Part shown: positions 1-17,033 of the stretch, in pieces
Layout of the letters: each line of letters starts with the position of its first letter
Numbering within the stretch: the stretch's first letter is position 1
Assembly: GCA_023053545.1 (NCBI GenBank)
Contig: JAKZAN010000001.1
Span: forward strand, 12,292,024 to 12,356,023
DNA length: 64,000 bases
Source: Lepidurus packardi
Lineage: Eukaryota > Arthropoda > Branchiopoda > Notostraca > Triopsidae
Reading direction: 5' to 3'
Position numbers and translations under genes: made by a program
The notes under the pieces: model-generated
Told to the model about the DNA's origin: nothing
Databases searched by the model: none
What the model saw: the letters and a program-made list of their open reading frames with translations, nothing else

Positions 1-3000
1 CTTTTAACTGGAATCATATGATGGCTCAACATCAATCAGGGGTACAACATACTTCTCTAATATAGACTATCCAAGTACCGCGTATCGTAAGTCTTTCCTG
101 ATAGCATTTGTTATGACCAGTATCTCTGCGGGTTTTTTTTCAGTGTTATGGTTTCCTTGGTATGGTTTCAGTATATGATACCCTAGGGGCACGTCCAAAG
201 CGCATATCCCTGACGAGCGTGCTTAAAGACTTAATTACTTCTCGAAAGTCATCATGTTACTGCATATTTTACTTCCTTTTAACTGCGGTGACGATGCTAT
301 AAATGAACACTGTGCCAGATCCACATTCCTCATTTTCATTCTCCCAGCTAATTCTAGTGAAACGTGTTCATGGCCCTATGTAACGCGAGTCCACACTGAA
401 AAGTTAAGTCTCACTTAGAGCCCTTTTAAATCATTTGGCGTGGTATGGGGGGAGGGCATTTAGGGTGTAAGTTCTCTTCTCCTTCAACTTGGGAAGTGTA
501 AAAAAGATGATATCCTGCATTGGTAAAAATTCTCTACACAGAAAACGAAGGCAAAAGGGTGATCTGCGTATTGTCAGTATTTCCCCCCAGTACGTCCCAA
601 CGCCCACGCTCTTCCGCTGGCTCGAGAAGAAATGTTCTGCTGCTGCTCCAGCAACTCAGCAAGCCGTCTCCACTTGTGCTGTTATCGTATGATTCATGAA
701 CCGAGAGTGGGCACACGACGAACATCAGATTGCAAAGCCTCTATTCCGTAATTCAGAGCCTTCAGACTCGCTTTTCTTACCCAGTCATTCACACAACACA
801 CAGACACAAAAAACACGTACTGCACATGTCAAGTTCTTTTTTTATTATCCTATACTTTGGCTACAAGTCATCCACCTTCTTTTTGATACAACACAGGATC
901 TTCCTTTTACATTCTAGAGCACACAAAATCAAATTCACTTTTTCCTTTGCACTATCGCCCGGCCGGATACATTGAAAGGCACATTATTTCGGCTTTAATT
1001 GCATATTTTCATGACAAATTTTTTCTTATTTTTTTTAAATCTATTTTTTTTTAAATCTGCAATTTTCAAAATAAGTCTAGTACTTCCACAAGTGGTTCAA
1101 ACATGAGAAATATATTCGCAAGGGAAAGTCACAGCATTTGGGTTATTTTCCTTTTTGACCAATTGCGTTGCATTTTCTTCCCGACTAGCACTAACCCATC
1201 TCGGAGTAAATCCTTTTCTTTTCACTTCAAAACATGACCACGTCAAAAGATCCATGATCTTTCCACAGATCCACGCTGTGCAGCTTCCAAATCGTTCCCA
1301 AGCAAATTCTGCCTTCTGCTATCAACCTACAAACATAAAACCTGAAAAAAAGGAAGAAAATTAAAACAAGAACAGAATTTAGAATTACAAGTCATAATTC
1401 AAGTTTCTCTCCCCTTAAGTTGCTTGAATGGCTCTACGCTGGGTTAAAATGACATTTTGACCCAGGAAGGGCCCCCGAGTGCCCCGAGTGTTGAAATACG
1501 TATAGGGACCGTACCGTACTTAGCGCCCTTCAATTAGACCTGATCTTATTTCCGTCTGTGATGGTGAAATAAAAATAGCCCCACTCCCTCACCCCGTTCG
1601 GTCCGATTAGCTCTTCCTATTTTTTTTTTTTATTAATATGGTTAAAGTCACGCTCTAAATTGTAACGGTTGTGAGGATCCTCTTGAAATGAATTCTGACC
1701 AAGTGAGTTTTTTTTTGTTTTCTAGTTTAGCTAGTCATATTTGGGCTGGGAAAGTGATATACTAGAGGATCTGTTTTGTCTCTGGACCTGTCTTTTCATG
1801 TCGGTAGTAAAGTCCCCGTGGTTGTCATGCATGCTGCGAGAAAGGTTTTTGGAGACTTTTCGAGAGTTTAGCATGAGCAACAACAAGTGTCTGTTTCATG
1901 CGCTAAGGTCTTGCAGTAGTAAGGTCAGTTTCCCAAGCACACAGGCACAGCACAGCATCTGTCAACCCCCTGCTCGCCTCGCATCCAGCTTCTTCTTTTG
2001 GCTTCTACATTGATGTGCTTGATGTCTCCTTCTCCAAACTCCGTGAAATCTCGCCAATGGTAAAATGGAAAAATAGAAAGTCGAAGCTCCGGGTAGACTA
2101 CCAGAATGTAACTCAAGTCTCTGGAGAAATTGGTCACATGAGAAGTCTGAGATCATACCCCAAATTTCTGTCATCGACGTATTAACTGGTTCTGCGATGT
2201 GAATTTGATGTCTTGTTTTCGCATTTACTGCATTCGCTGGGTCTAATACTTTCACACGCGGTACGCATTGACAAAATCCCCAAAAGTGTTCAACAGAATG
2301 TTCTAAACTAATACACTAAAGTGTTGTAAAGCTTGTAAATACGATTCGGAAGCGGAAATTGACAGCCAAAGAGCCAATCGGGGGGATTGGGATTGGCCCT
2401 TTATGACATGGAAGACATGGGGGTATTGGCAGTATAATCGAAATCTGTTTGAGCCGTTCGCCGTTTAGCTTTGGTGCACAACGGCTCCTGCTGGCGGCGG
2501 CTCTTAAGGGTGGTCAAGAAGGGGGACGACACTAATGGTAGTGGTCGACGTTTTGTCCACACATTGGGTATAATTCCTGACATAAACGTCTGTTTGCTTT
2601 TGCACTAAAAGCCCTTTTGGTGTCCAAGCCGACTCCTCGATTTCTTGTCGTGTTTTCCCTTTTTCGTCGGAAATGGTTTGATGCGATACTTTTTGACGGT
2701 TACGTCGGTTAGTATAGAGTGCAGGAGCCTGAGCCTTGCATGGCCTCAATTCCGTAGCTTCCCGTTGTAATAAAAATGCCGAAGGTTTTTCTGAATTCGT
2801 TTTTGAAGTGGCGCAAGCAACACGCAGCAATCTAACGGCAGCCTTAATATCAAACCACTTATCGAAGGGGGGGGGGAGGGGGTAAATAAGAGCGAATAAG
2901 AGACCAGAATCTACAGAGCAATAACAGTATGTACAACTACCAGCTCAGCTCGCCTTGTTCTATAGCAGCTTATGGGGCCCTTTTCATTTGGGTCGAGCGG

Positions 3001-3375
3001 GGGCAACTGTTTTTGGCTTTGGCACCGTGAAATGCTGCCTGATGGATGCAGTCATAAAAGAAAAGGCAGTGGAAAGGCGGCTTCTTGTGAGGAGAAATCG
3101 GTTTGGCGACAGCTGTCTTCAGCTTGCTTGCGAAACGCTAGGAACCTTTAGCTTTTTGCCCCTTTTGCCTTTGGTTCAGCCAGGTTTCCAATCCAGAGAA
3201 AGAGAGCACAGCAAATGCAATCCAAGACAAGCATACTTAAAAGCAACATTTTTTGTTTTGTTTTGGGTCTTTTGTCTTGTGTTTGCCTAGCTTCTTTGGA
3301 CTCGAGATACCCCCCATGCAGATACAATAAGATGAAGTAAATGCGGCTTTCTTACCTTGCAGTCAAAGATTATAA
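1..3375. other. Flanking DNA, no gene recognised
   Basis: I see no convincing coding exon on either strand. The short open frames are AT-rich, lack splice partners and resemble no family I know. The part nearest 3375 is expected to hold the 3' UTR of the minus-strand FoxF gene. No tRNA-like internal box or clear transposon end was found. Confidence 0.5.
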
Positions 3376-8753
<5,378 letters not shown>

Positions 8754-8761
8754 ATTACATA

Positions 8762-8948
8762 CATGGGCGCAGCCAGGAATTTTTTCCGGGGGGGCCAGGA
8801 GACAGACACTGATTAGTAAGGAGTTTTACTAAGATATTTCCGACCCACAAAAGTCAAGGCTTTCAGGCAGTTTCGGGGGGGGGGGGGGGGGGGGGGGGGC
8901 GGGACCCCCCCCCCCCCCCCCCCCCCCCCCCCCTTCGCTGCGCCCCTG
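8762..8948. mobile_element. Non-autonomous hAT-type MITE with 8-bp target duplication
   Basis: The 187-bp element starts CATGGGCGCAGC and ends GCTGCGCCCCTG, so the termini are inverted repeats of the hAT form CAGGGGCGCAGC (left end has T for G at base 3). It is flanked by perfect 8-bp direct repeats ATTACATA at 8754-8761 and 8949-8956. No transposase is encoded. The interior holds a G run (8875-8899) and a C run (8905-8933) separated by only CGGGA, which form a near-perfect foldback. Eight-base duplications and CAGGG..CCCTG ends are typical of the hAT superfamily. Confidence 0.88.
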
Positions 8949-8956
8949 ATTACATA

Positions 8957-11383
8957 CTAACTTATGATGGGCAGCATATAGAAGATACCACAATATTTAA
9001 TTGTATTTAGCAAGGATTTTAATTGGTAAGAATTACTTTGCATTGTACACAACTATCGCCATGAAGGGTTAGAAAGGAAAGGTTGAGTTCTTCCGTTGTT
9101 GTTTTTCGTAAATAATTGAATGTGGTGGGTTGTATTACAGAATGGTAATGTTGAGAAATGAGCATATAAAGTAAAAGTCATCCCGTCAATTGCCCCATCT
9201 CAAATCGTACTATTAGCTCACATCGTCTTGACTCAAATTGAGCAGAACTCAAAAGTTCCCAAAACGGAGAACATGGACTATTAAACATATGTTTTTCAAG
9301 CTGCTTTGGCCGCAGGAGGACTCGCAACTTGGGGTTTGGAAGAAAAAGAGGCGAAGAACAAGCGGGGTGTATGAGTAATTTGGCTGCCTTGGATGTGCAT
9401 GGCCCACCCACGAATTTTGTTCGGCGTATAGTTATACTTAGAAGCATTAAGGTATCGTATAACGTTCTTCAGCCCCGTATATGATGGCATGCTAATGGAA
9501 TCACATGACGCAGTCGGATAAAAGGAAACTTTTTGCTCTTATTGCGCTGCTTTTGTCTTAACCATAAGCTAAGGAATTTATTCCTTAGAGACAAGGAAAG
9601 CGTAACACAAAAACAGAAAGCTGAATCAGGGGTAAAAGAGGTGCAACATTTTGTTTGGTTTCGTTGTTGGCTAAGACCAAGATGTTGTCCAGTAACAGTG
9701 TTGAAAGCTATTCGAGAGGGGGCTATAAGAGGTATGTAACTTGCCGGCCTCCCGATTGAGGGCTTCTGGCTTTAATGGTTGGCTCATTGGCACGAGGGAC
9801 GGGAAGCTTTAATACATTATGTCCGTTTAGTGAAGGCAAAGTTCGAAAAACGATTAAAACCCCCTCTTTTGCCTGGCTGCATTCTAACGAAAACAAACGC
9901 GAATTGTCATTAGCCGAGTCCTTGTTGTGTTATGGGAGTGTTTCGTTTCGAGTTTGTGTTTCCTATCCGTTTCTCGTCAGTGTTCAACGTTGCAGATCCG
10001 TTTAGAAGATAATCGCGTTGTTTTCGTATGTTCTGATATGCATAACCTCTGATATGCTTTACATTGTAAATCTGATTTGGACCTTCGAGGTTTCGCATTT
10101 CTATGAAAATACTAAGGCTTTCTCCAAGTAATAGCTAGATTTCTTATAGGAAATTCAAGAGTTTTTTTTAGGGCTAAAAGATGGAAGCCGATTATAGGGA
10201 CCACCCAGCATTCTATTCTTGGGCATAAAACCAGGGCCACTGGTCATGTGTACATGTGTGCATTGAGAAGAGCAAGTTGTTCTCCATTTGTCTTTAGGTT
10301 TCAGGCGTTGCGGGGTGCTTTCAACTTTCCAAGAATGGGAAGTTCGATTGGGTTACTACAATAACAACAAAGAAACATTGACCTAAACTGAACTTTGCCC
10401 TTTGTCAACGGAAACTTATGGTAGTAAAGCGAGATGTAAAGTGTGTTGGGCAATAGTTTTGCTTATGCTTTGTATAATTTTGTTTCGTGTACCCAAGCAA
10501 GCACAAGGTGACGCGCAGTGCTTTGTATGGGTGCTTATGAACGCGCAATGCTCTTGCGCATAAATGGGCAAGCATGATAACATTATAACCCAGCACTTCA
10601 TTTGAGTGCCATTTTTCTTTTTTTAAAATACATTAAATCAATGACTAAAGCATGACGGTTTCTGAAACCAATGTCTTCTATCGCATAGGTGAGACAAGAA
10701 ATCTACACTTTACTGTCAAGTGTTTTTGTAAAAATCATGTGCTTTCTACATAAGAATGCTTGTGCTGTCCCCATGCTATCGTGCCGTAGAAAGCTGAGCT
10801 GGAGGTCCAGTAACTATGCTTACATAGAAATGGGTATGAGGAACAAGTATGGGTATCACCTCGAACTAGAGCCAAGCAATTCTACATACCGACAAGGAAG
10901 TGCAGAAAACTTGCTAACCTTGGCATACATCTTTTATGGTGTCCTTCCCGCCTATGATGCTTCCTCAATATACGCCTTTCGTGCCCTAGTGTTCGGTTAT
11001 TCTCCGAGTTTTTAATGTCAATTGCCTTCGATATTGCGCAGCTTCTCAATTACTGATTTTACCTTGTCCGAGTTTTGCTAATTTTTTCAACAACGCTAGC
11101 CTTAGATGAATTGAATACCAAGTGCATTTTGGAAACTTTTACTCCTGGCCTTCTATAACTAAATACAGCGCATTTTATTATGCTTTCTGAGTCACACAAA
11201 GACGTATATGCCCAAGTCTATAGTTTGCATGCTGTTTGCCATGGATAAGGCGATTTGAACTTCGGCATTCCAGTTACTTTGCAAGGCGTCGGAGGAAGTT
11301 TCCTTTCAATGACCTTTACTCGTTTGCTGCTCGGGGATTCTGGCCTATTAACATAATAAAAAGTTTCAGGAAGTGACAGGATC
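8957..11383. other. Intergenic, no gene recognised
   Basis: Mixed sequence between the MITE and the Gly/Tyr-rich protein promoter. The longest open frames (for example plus strand 10689-11015) have no recognisable domain, no signal peptide and no splice partners, so I do not call genes here. Confidence 0.5.
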
Positions 11384-11415
11384 TATAAAAGCAGCCTAGG
11401 ATATGCTTTTCAGAT
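11384..11415 (+). promoter_or_regulatory. TATA box and initiator of the Gly/Tyr-rich protein gene
   Basis: TATAAAA at 11384-11390 is followed by TCAGAT at 11410-11415, which places the initiator A about 28 bp after the first T of the TATA box. This is the canonical arthropod arrangement. It implies a 5' UTR of about 76 nt before the ATG at 11488. Confidence 0.75.
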
Positions 11416-11487
11416 CATACCTTCCTGCAACTCAGTTGGAATAACACTTGGTATCAGCTGAACATAGTAAACGAATTCAGTAGCAAA

Positions 11488-11902
11488 ATGAATTCGAGCT
11501 CATCCATGAAGACACTACTGGTAAGTAGTTTATTTTTTAAACTTGCAAGTTAATTAATTTGTTGTATTTCATTACTTAAAGGCACTTTGCTGCCTGGCCA
11601 GTGTTTTAATTACGCTAGTCACCTCGGCGGCAGTTATTCTACAAGATACTGCAGAAGGGGCAGATGGACAAGCAGAAGTTAAGACTGGAGTTGGCGCTGA
11701 TGACCAAGAGACCTCGGAGTTCTTTCTACATAAGTTGTTTTACTTGTTATGTGGAAAGAAGAATCATGGGTTTGGTGGCGGGTATGGCGGATACGGTGGA
11801 GGACTTGGCGGATACGGTGGAGGACTCGGTGGATATGGCGGATACGGCGGATACGGTGGCGGATACGGTGGCGGATACGGAGGTGGTCTGTTTGGCAGAT
11901 AG
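11488..11902 (+). CDS. Small secreted Gly/Tyr-rich protein
   Basis: Two exons, 11488-11520 and 11582-11902, joined CTACTG|gtaagt to ttaaag|GCACTT (phase 0), give 117 aa. Residues 1 to about 27 form a signal peptide (hydrophobic core LLALCCLASVLITLVTSAA). A short acidic linker follows (AEGADGQAEVKTGVGADDQE), then a hydrophobic patch FFLHKLFYLLCGKK. The last ~45 residues are almost only Gly, Tyr and Leu in GGYGG/GGGLGGYGG repeats, ending GGLFGR. I do not recognise the family. Similar composition occurs in cuticle, eggshell, silk/adhesive and glycine-rich antimicrobial proteins. The strong TATA/Inr promoter suggests regulated, possibly abundant, tissue-specific expression. The 3' end converges with the AASDH gene within about 200 bp. 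Confidence 0.85.
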
Positions 11903-11991
11903 TTTAAAATCATTCCAGTCAGCTGTACCTTGTTATTATTAATAATTTATTCACCAATACACTAATAACGTCCACACTTCAAACAAAAAAC

Positions 11992-11997
11992 TTTATT
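11992..11997 (-). terminator. Poly(A) signal for the AASDH gene
   Basis: TTTATT on the plus strand reads AATAAA on the minus strand, 106 bp after the AASDH stop codon. Confidence 0.6.
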
Positions 11998-12102
11998 TAC
12001 ATTCTAAGTCTATTTTCGCAGCTAAAAACTTGGAGATGGAGTGGGAAACATAAACTTGATGCAAAATTTCTACCAGTTGGGGCAAATTAGCGACTTTTAG
12101 TG

Positions 12103-15100
12103 CTAAATGTAACTTAAGCTTAAGCAATAGACATAGTTGTCTCTGCATCCCACAACAAGGCGATTTTGGTAAAACAACGGGGATGAAAACACTTCACCAG
12201 GCAAATGGTGGCGTCCAAGAACTTTCCCGTGACCAAGGTCAAGTACCTGAATGTCACCTTTCACGTTGACTATCATTACGGCAGCTTGAAAGCTCCGTTG
12301 GTCTTCGCTGAGAGGTTGCAACACGAAAGGTGTGGCGTATACAGGTGCCTCTGCGTCATATTGCCAAGTTAGTTGGCCCATTTCGTTTAAGCAGTAGATT
12401 TTATGGTCATGGCATCCGAAGAGAATCACATTTACACCCGCTACTTCTTTTACACACACTGAAGAATAAATCGGACCCTGAGTTGTGAACGTCCATTCCT
12501 ATATTTCACAAAGAAACATTGAGCAAGTTATGGACCTTATGGTTATAACTGCTCCAGTTCAAGCTTTTTTTTATATAAACAAAGATCTAGTATAACTTGT
12601 AATCCTTGGGCGTTGAAACAGTACAACTTCCCGTCCACGCAAGGGAAGAGAATGCGCTTCTGTAAAAGGGCCGGACTCCCAAAAACTGGTTTGCCCAGAT
12701 CAGTGTGCCATAATACGTCTCCTGTTGCACCTTCCAGGGCTACGCAGCGCCCATCCAAAGCAGCACCGTATAATACCATACTGGCATAATCCAGTACTGG
12801 TGACGCAAACACGCTTCCTTTGCCCAACTGAGTGCGCCAAACTTGTTTCCCAGTCTAAAAGAAACGAGGAATTTTTTTCAGTTCAGTTGTTCCATAATCC
12901 GGAAAACAAGTTCTCTTTCTTTCTTACCTCATCATCCAGGCAGTAAATACAGCCATCGTGTGAACCACAGAACACCATATTGCTACAAGCAATAGGACTA
13001 CACTTTACGGTGTCTCCCGTCAGAAACCGCCGTTCAATGGCGCCCCTTTTAGCATCTAATCCATATAGTCGCCCATCATAACAACCTGTCATCGACACAT
13101 AATATTGTCACTACACCTTCTTTAATAACAATATCGTATCTCTATTATGGACCATTCCTTATATAGCCATCATTATGTCTTTTACCAACGTAAATACGCC
13201 GTATTCCGTTGTAGTCGGTCAAGACGGCCGAAGACTCAATGCGGTCAGGTAGCTCGGTACGCCATCTCTCTTTTCCTTGCAGGTCCAACGCAGCTATCGA
13301 ATGGGAATGCGAACCCACGTAAAGGAGTGCGTCACTTTCTTCGTATTCTACAAGTAAAGGTGAAGCATCTACGCATTTGCCAAAATCGTACTTCCAAGAC
13401 ACGACGAGCTTCACCGCCTGAACTTCAGTGCAGCCATGGTCACCCAAGGGTACTACGTTATTAGGATTAACTCCCCTCCTGTATAGCCTGCATGTATTTT
13501 GTAATGCTAAAGAGGGATGGTCTAGCCTTAATTTCTTTTCTATTGGGTTTTCTGTCGAAGTCCTGCGTTTGAACGGCACGAGTTCCTTCGTTACAACGTC
13601 TTCGCAGCTTTCTACGTACTCGAGCACTTCAGCAAAGGTTTTATCCATGAGCAAAGAGGTGAGCAGAGGGAATTGACGGCCAGTGAGTGATTCCAATCGC
13701 TGGCTGAAATTGACTGCCGCGAAGGAATCGGCGCCGGAAAGTATAAAATTGTCTCCAGGCCGAAGCTCATGGGAAGTAAAAGTTGCCCAAAGACCTCTAA
13801 CAACAGATCCGTTGTTTTTTCCTGAGGTTAGTTCAGTCTGTCTCGCTTTGCCCTTCTGAAGCAACGCTTTCTTATCGATTTTGCCTGTTTGGGGGAGTAA
13901 AGTTTCAATCTCATCTCATGGTTTCGTCAAGAATATGGCGCTTGCGGAGTTTACCCCAAACATGCTAAATAGTAACCCGGGAATGGACATTATACGTGGC
14001 GTTCATAGTGCCAAGGTTTTCGCGCGTAACTCTTGACAATGCAATTTGCAGAGAGTTGGGTGGCTTAGCGCTGGATTCTTATTTTGATTATCAGTTGCTG
14101 AAAAAGAAAGTGCTATTTTAGTTTGGTGACAGCACCCCAGAGTAGTTCGTATGCTATGAACCGCTTTACCTATTAACGCACGAAACCCGTTACAATACGC
14201 AGGTTCGCGGGTTAGTATTTAGCATGTGGGGGGTAAACTTCACAAGCGCCAGAATGTTAAAAAATAACGAAATAACTACCATGGGAGGTAAGAGGCCAGT
14301 CTTCTACACATATGATATGATTAGGACAGGCATACGAAGGCAACTTTTCCGTCAACATTTGGTCTAAAATGTCTTCTGTAATGCTTTGTGTCTTTCGAAT
14401 CTGCACAAAGAGCCACACACACTCTTCTTCCGCTACAGTCACCGCAGTTTCGATGTATTCCAACGAACTGGCGTTTGATTCAACGGTCGCCAAACTCAGG
14501 CGTTTCCCGTGTCGTTTGATAGTATCGTCTTTACGTCCAATGTAATACAATTTGCCTTTCCGTAGCTCAACTAAATCTCCTGTGTTTCGCAGCAAAGTTC
14601 GCGCTGCGTCCTCGGTTTCGTCGTCTAAGTAGCAAACGCGTTCCTTTCCACCTACAAAGATGCGTATTTTCGTTTTTAGTTATAATCTAATCACGAACAT
14701 CGTAGACATCGGATTCGGGACAATACCTAGATAAAGGAAGCCGAGTCCTTCGGTTATAGGTTGGTTGTTTTCGTCTCTTACTTCAAAAACTGTATGGGTT
14801 AGAGCGTCCCCCAAATCAGTCTCCAAACACGCGTCTAAATCCTCCACTTGACGCGCACTAGCCCAGCACGATACCTCTGTAATTCCGTAAAGATTGAAGA
14901 AGAGAGTAGGTGGGTTATTTGCTTTCCATTGCTTGAAGCATTTTGCGGAAGGAAAAGGTTCGCCTCCAAACGCGAGGATTCGTAGTGAAGTGTTGCGGTG
15001 AAACAGAGAATCTTGTAAAGTTGCGAGATCGAATCTTCTAAACACTGCAGGGGTGCTTTGAATTATCGTAACTCGGTTCCTAATAAAGCAAACATGAGTC

Positions 15101-16401
15101 AATTGGCTAGGTATGGACTTGAACTTGGACGGAATGATGAGAAGACTGGCGCCAGACGATAGTGCCACGAAGATCTCTATTACGCTCGGGTCAAACGTCA
15201 TCGGTGACATTTGCAAGATCAAGTCTCGCTCGCAAACGCCAAACAACGATCTATCAAATGATTGTTGACAACTTTACTTACGATATTTACTAAAAAAAAA
15301 ATAGAACTACTAGTAGATAATTGACAGATCTTGTACCTGAAGTCTTTAATATTGGGTACAATGCATGCATGAGGTACCCGCACAATTTTCGGAAGCCCAG
15401 TGCTGCCTGATGTTCGCACACAATACGCCAAAGATTCCGCGTAACTTCGTAGTGAATCCTTTGCTGGATTTCTCTGTTTCATGAGAAAAAATTGCGTCGT
15501 CTTGCATTGAAAAGAAGTGATCTCTTCAAAATCCTTCTGCATTTCGACAGTGCTTAAGCTGGCCAGTGTTAATAAATACGTAATTGGACATTTTCCCGCA
15601 AACTGTGCATTCCAGCTCCACGGAGCAGTAACATCCAGGCAAGCGAAATTCGCCGGAACTTCAAGAATCCTAAGTGCCAAAAGGTCAAGACTTGTTTCTG
15701 TAGTAACAAGACCTATTTGAGTAGTTCTGTTTTAAGGCCCACGGTGTACTGGAAACCCTTAAGGCGAATTTTGATTAGAAAATTCTCCTTCTCCGTGCAA
15801 CATAATGAAATTGTATTGTAACAGTAATGCATGGGATGTATGAATCTTTAACTGTTGATTTTTATTTTTAATACCGGTGATTTGCCTCTTCAAAGTCTTA
15901 AGCAGCAAGTAAATTCGATTTTGTTTTTAAAATACTTTTAGAAAATAATTTTATAATTATCTCTTTTTTTATTTTCTTGTTAAAAATTTATGAAATTACA
16001 TTGAGAAAGGATATGACATCAGTGCCGTCTTTTGACAAAAAATGATCAACAACTTGCAGTACATCGTGGCCTTAAGTTGTTTTGTTTTTTCCAAGACGCT
16101 GTTAAATAAAAAGCGAAAAGGTCAAATGTTGCCTTAACTTGCAATTTTACCCTAAAAGAATTGACGGGATCAAGAGATGGGATGTCATGTAAACGCCGAC
16201 TGTCTTATTTCGAATTCCATGTTCACGTAAACTTGAGCTAATAAAACTAGCCAAATCCATGCATTCTTGATAGGAAAGTTGTTCCACAGTGTCCCCATCA
16301 TCATAACTAACCGCCACTCGATCTGCAAAAGACTGAGCTTCTTGTCGGACCAACTCCTGTAAAGTCGCCAGTTTGAATTTCGCGCCCTTCTCCGGTGCCA
16401 T
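12103..16401 (-). CDS. AASDH: Beta-alanine-activating enzyme homologue (AASDH/ACSF4)
   Basis: Eight exons in phase: 16401-16151, 15726-15337, 15250-14727, 14651-14280, 13884-13186, 13085-12928, 12854-12597, 12498-12103; 1015 aa (human AASDH 1098). The N-terminal adenylation domain shows the ATP loop (TSGSTGLPKIVRVPHA), YGITEVS, GRKDDTIKRHGKR and the A10 lysine motif TSHGKIDKK. A carrier domain follows, with the phosphopantetheine serine at about residue 566 (LSGADSF). The C-terminal ~400 residues are a PQQ/WD-like propeller (GKCVDASPLL, GSHSHSIAALD, CGSHDGCIYCLDDE, GCRDNYVYCL). Family members activate amino acids such as beta-alanine; the physiological acceptor is unsettled. The donor of exon 7 (CAA|gttata) is weak but phase and homology support it. 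Introns of 424 bp (15727-16150) and 395 bp (13885-14279) hold nothing recognisable. Confidence 0.93.
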
Positions 16402-17033
16402 TCACAGCCCCTTTTCTTAAACGACGCTCTCCTTTGTTAACCACTTAAAAGTTACCACGGCAAGCCGGCAAACGTGCTTTGCGGCCAGGCAAGTTTTATA
16501 GGATGCCTTGTAAGAAACGAAATGCGTAGCAACTGGAAGGTTCACAAATACTTATAATTCTCACTAGCTGGTCGTTTTTTCTGGTTAGCTTGAATCACGG
16601 TATAAGTAAATAGATGAAAGCATCAGTAGCCAATCGACGGCATGAGGGCCCGCGAATCTTTCTGGAAGTGCAACGACTGGCCGGCGTTCCAAGAAGAGCT
16701 TCCCGGGGTCCTGTTTTCAAGCTTCATTGTGTTTTGTTTTTTGTTATCAGCTGACTAGGTTGTAAAACTGCGCTTCGCCCAACCCGGCTTTTGATTACAT
16801 TTCCTTTGGACCAAAAAACTAGGTAAGTTTTAGGTAATTTTTGTCGCTTTTTATTATTTCCTAAATCTGGATTAAGAATTCACCATTCAGTTTGTTTTTG
16901 CAGCTAAGATTTGTGCAAATTTCAGTGAACTTATTTTTGAGCACATTGGCTTACTACCACCGTAGAGCGTTGACCTCATTTTGCTTCTTGGAAGCGGTTA
17001 TTTGTGCAACTTTATTTGAAATTTTTCTTTTAG
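16402..17033. promoter_or_regulatory. Shared divergent promoter region and 5' UTR intron
   Basis: AASDH (-) and the Kintoun-like gene (+) start 632 bp apart and head away from each other, so this stretch must contain both promoters. A strong donor (CTAG|gtaagt, near 16823) and an acceptor ending at 17033 (tttctttag) suggest a 5' UTR intron for the plus-strand gene. No TATA box is evident. Confidence 0.55.

Noticed and set aside
10689..11015. 108-codon plus-strand frame
   Set aside because: No domain, no signal peptide, no splice signals with neighbours, and composition like surrounding non-coding DNA.
16823..17033. Possible upstream coding exon that would add PIH/CS domains to the Kintoun-like gene
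   Set aside because: All frames between 16402 and 17033 are interrupted and short; only a 5' UTR intron is supported.
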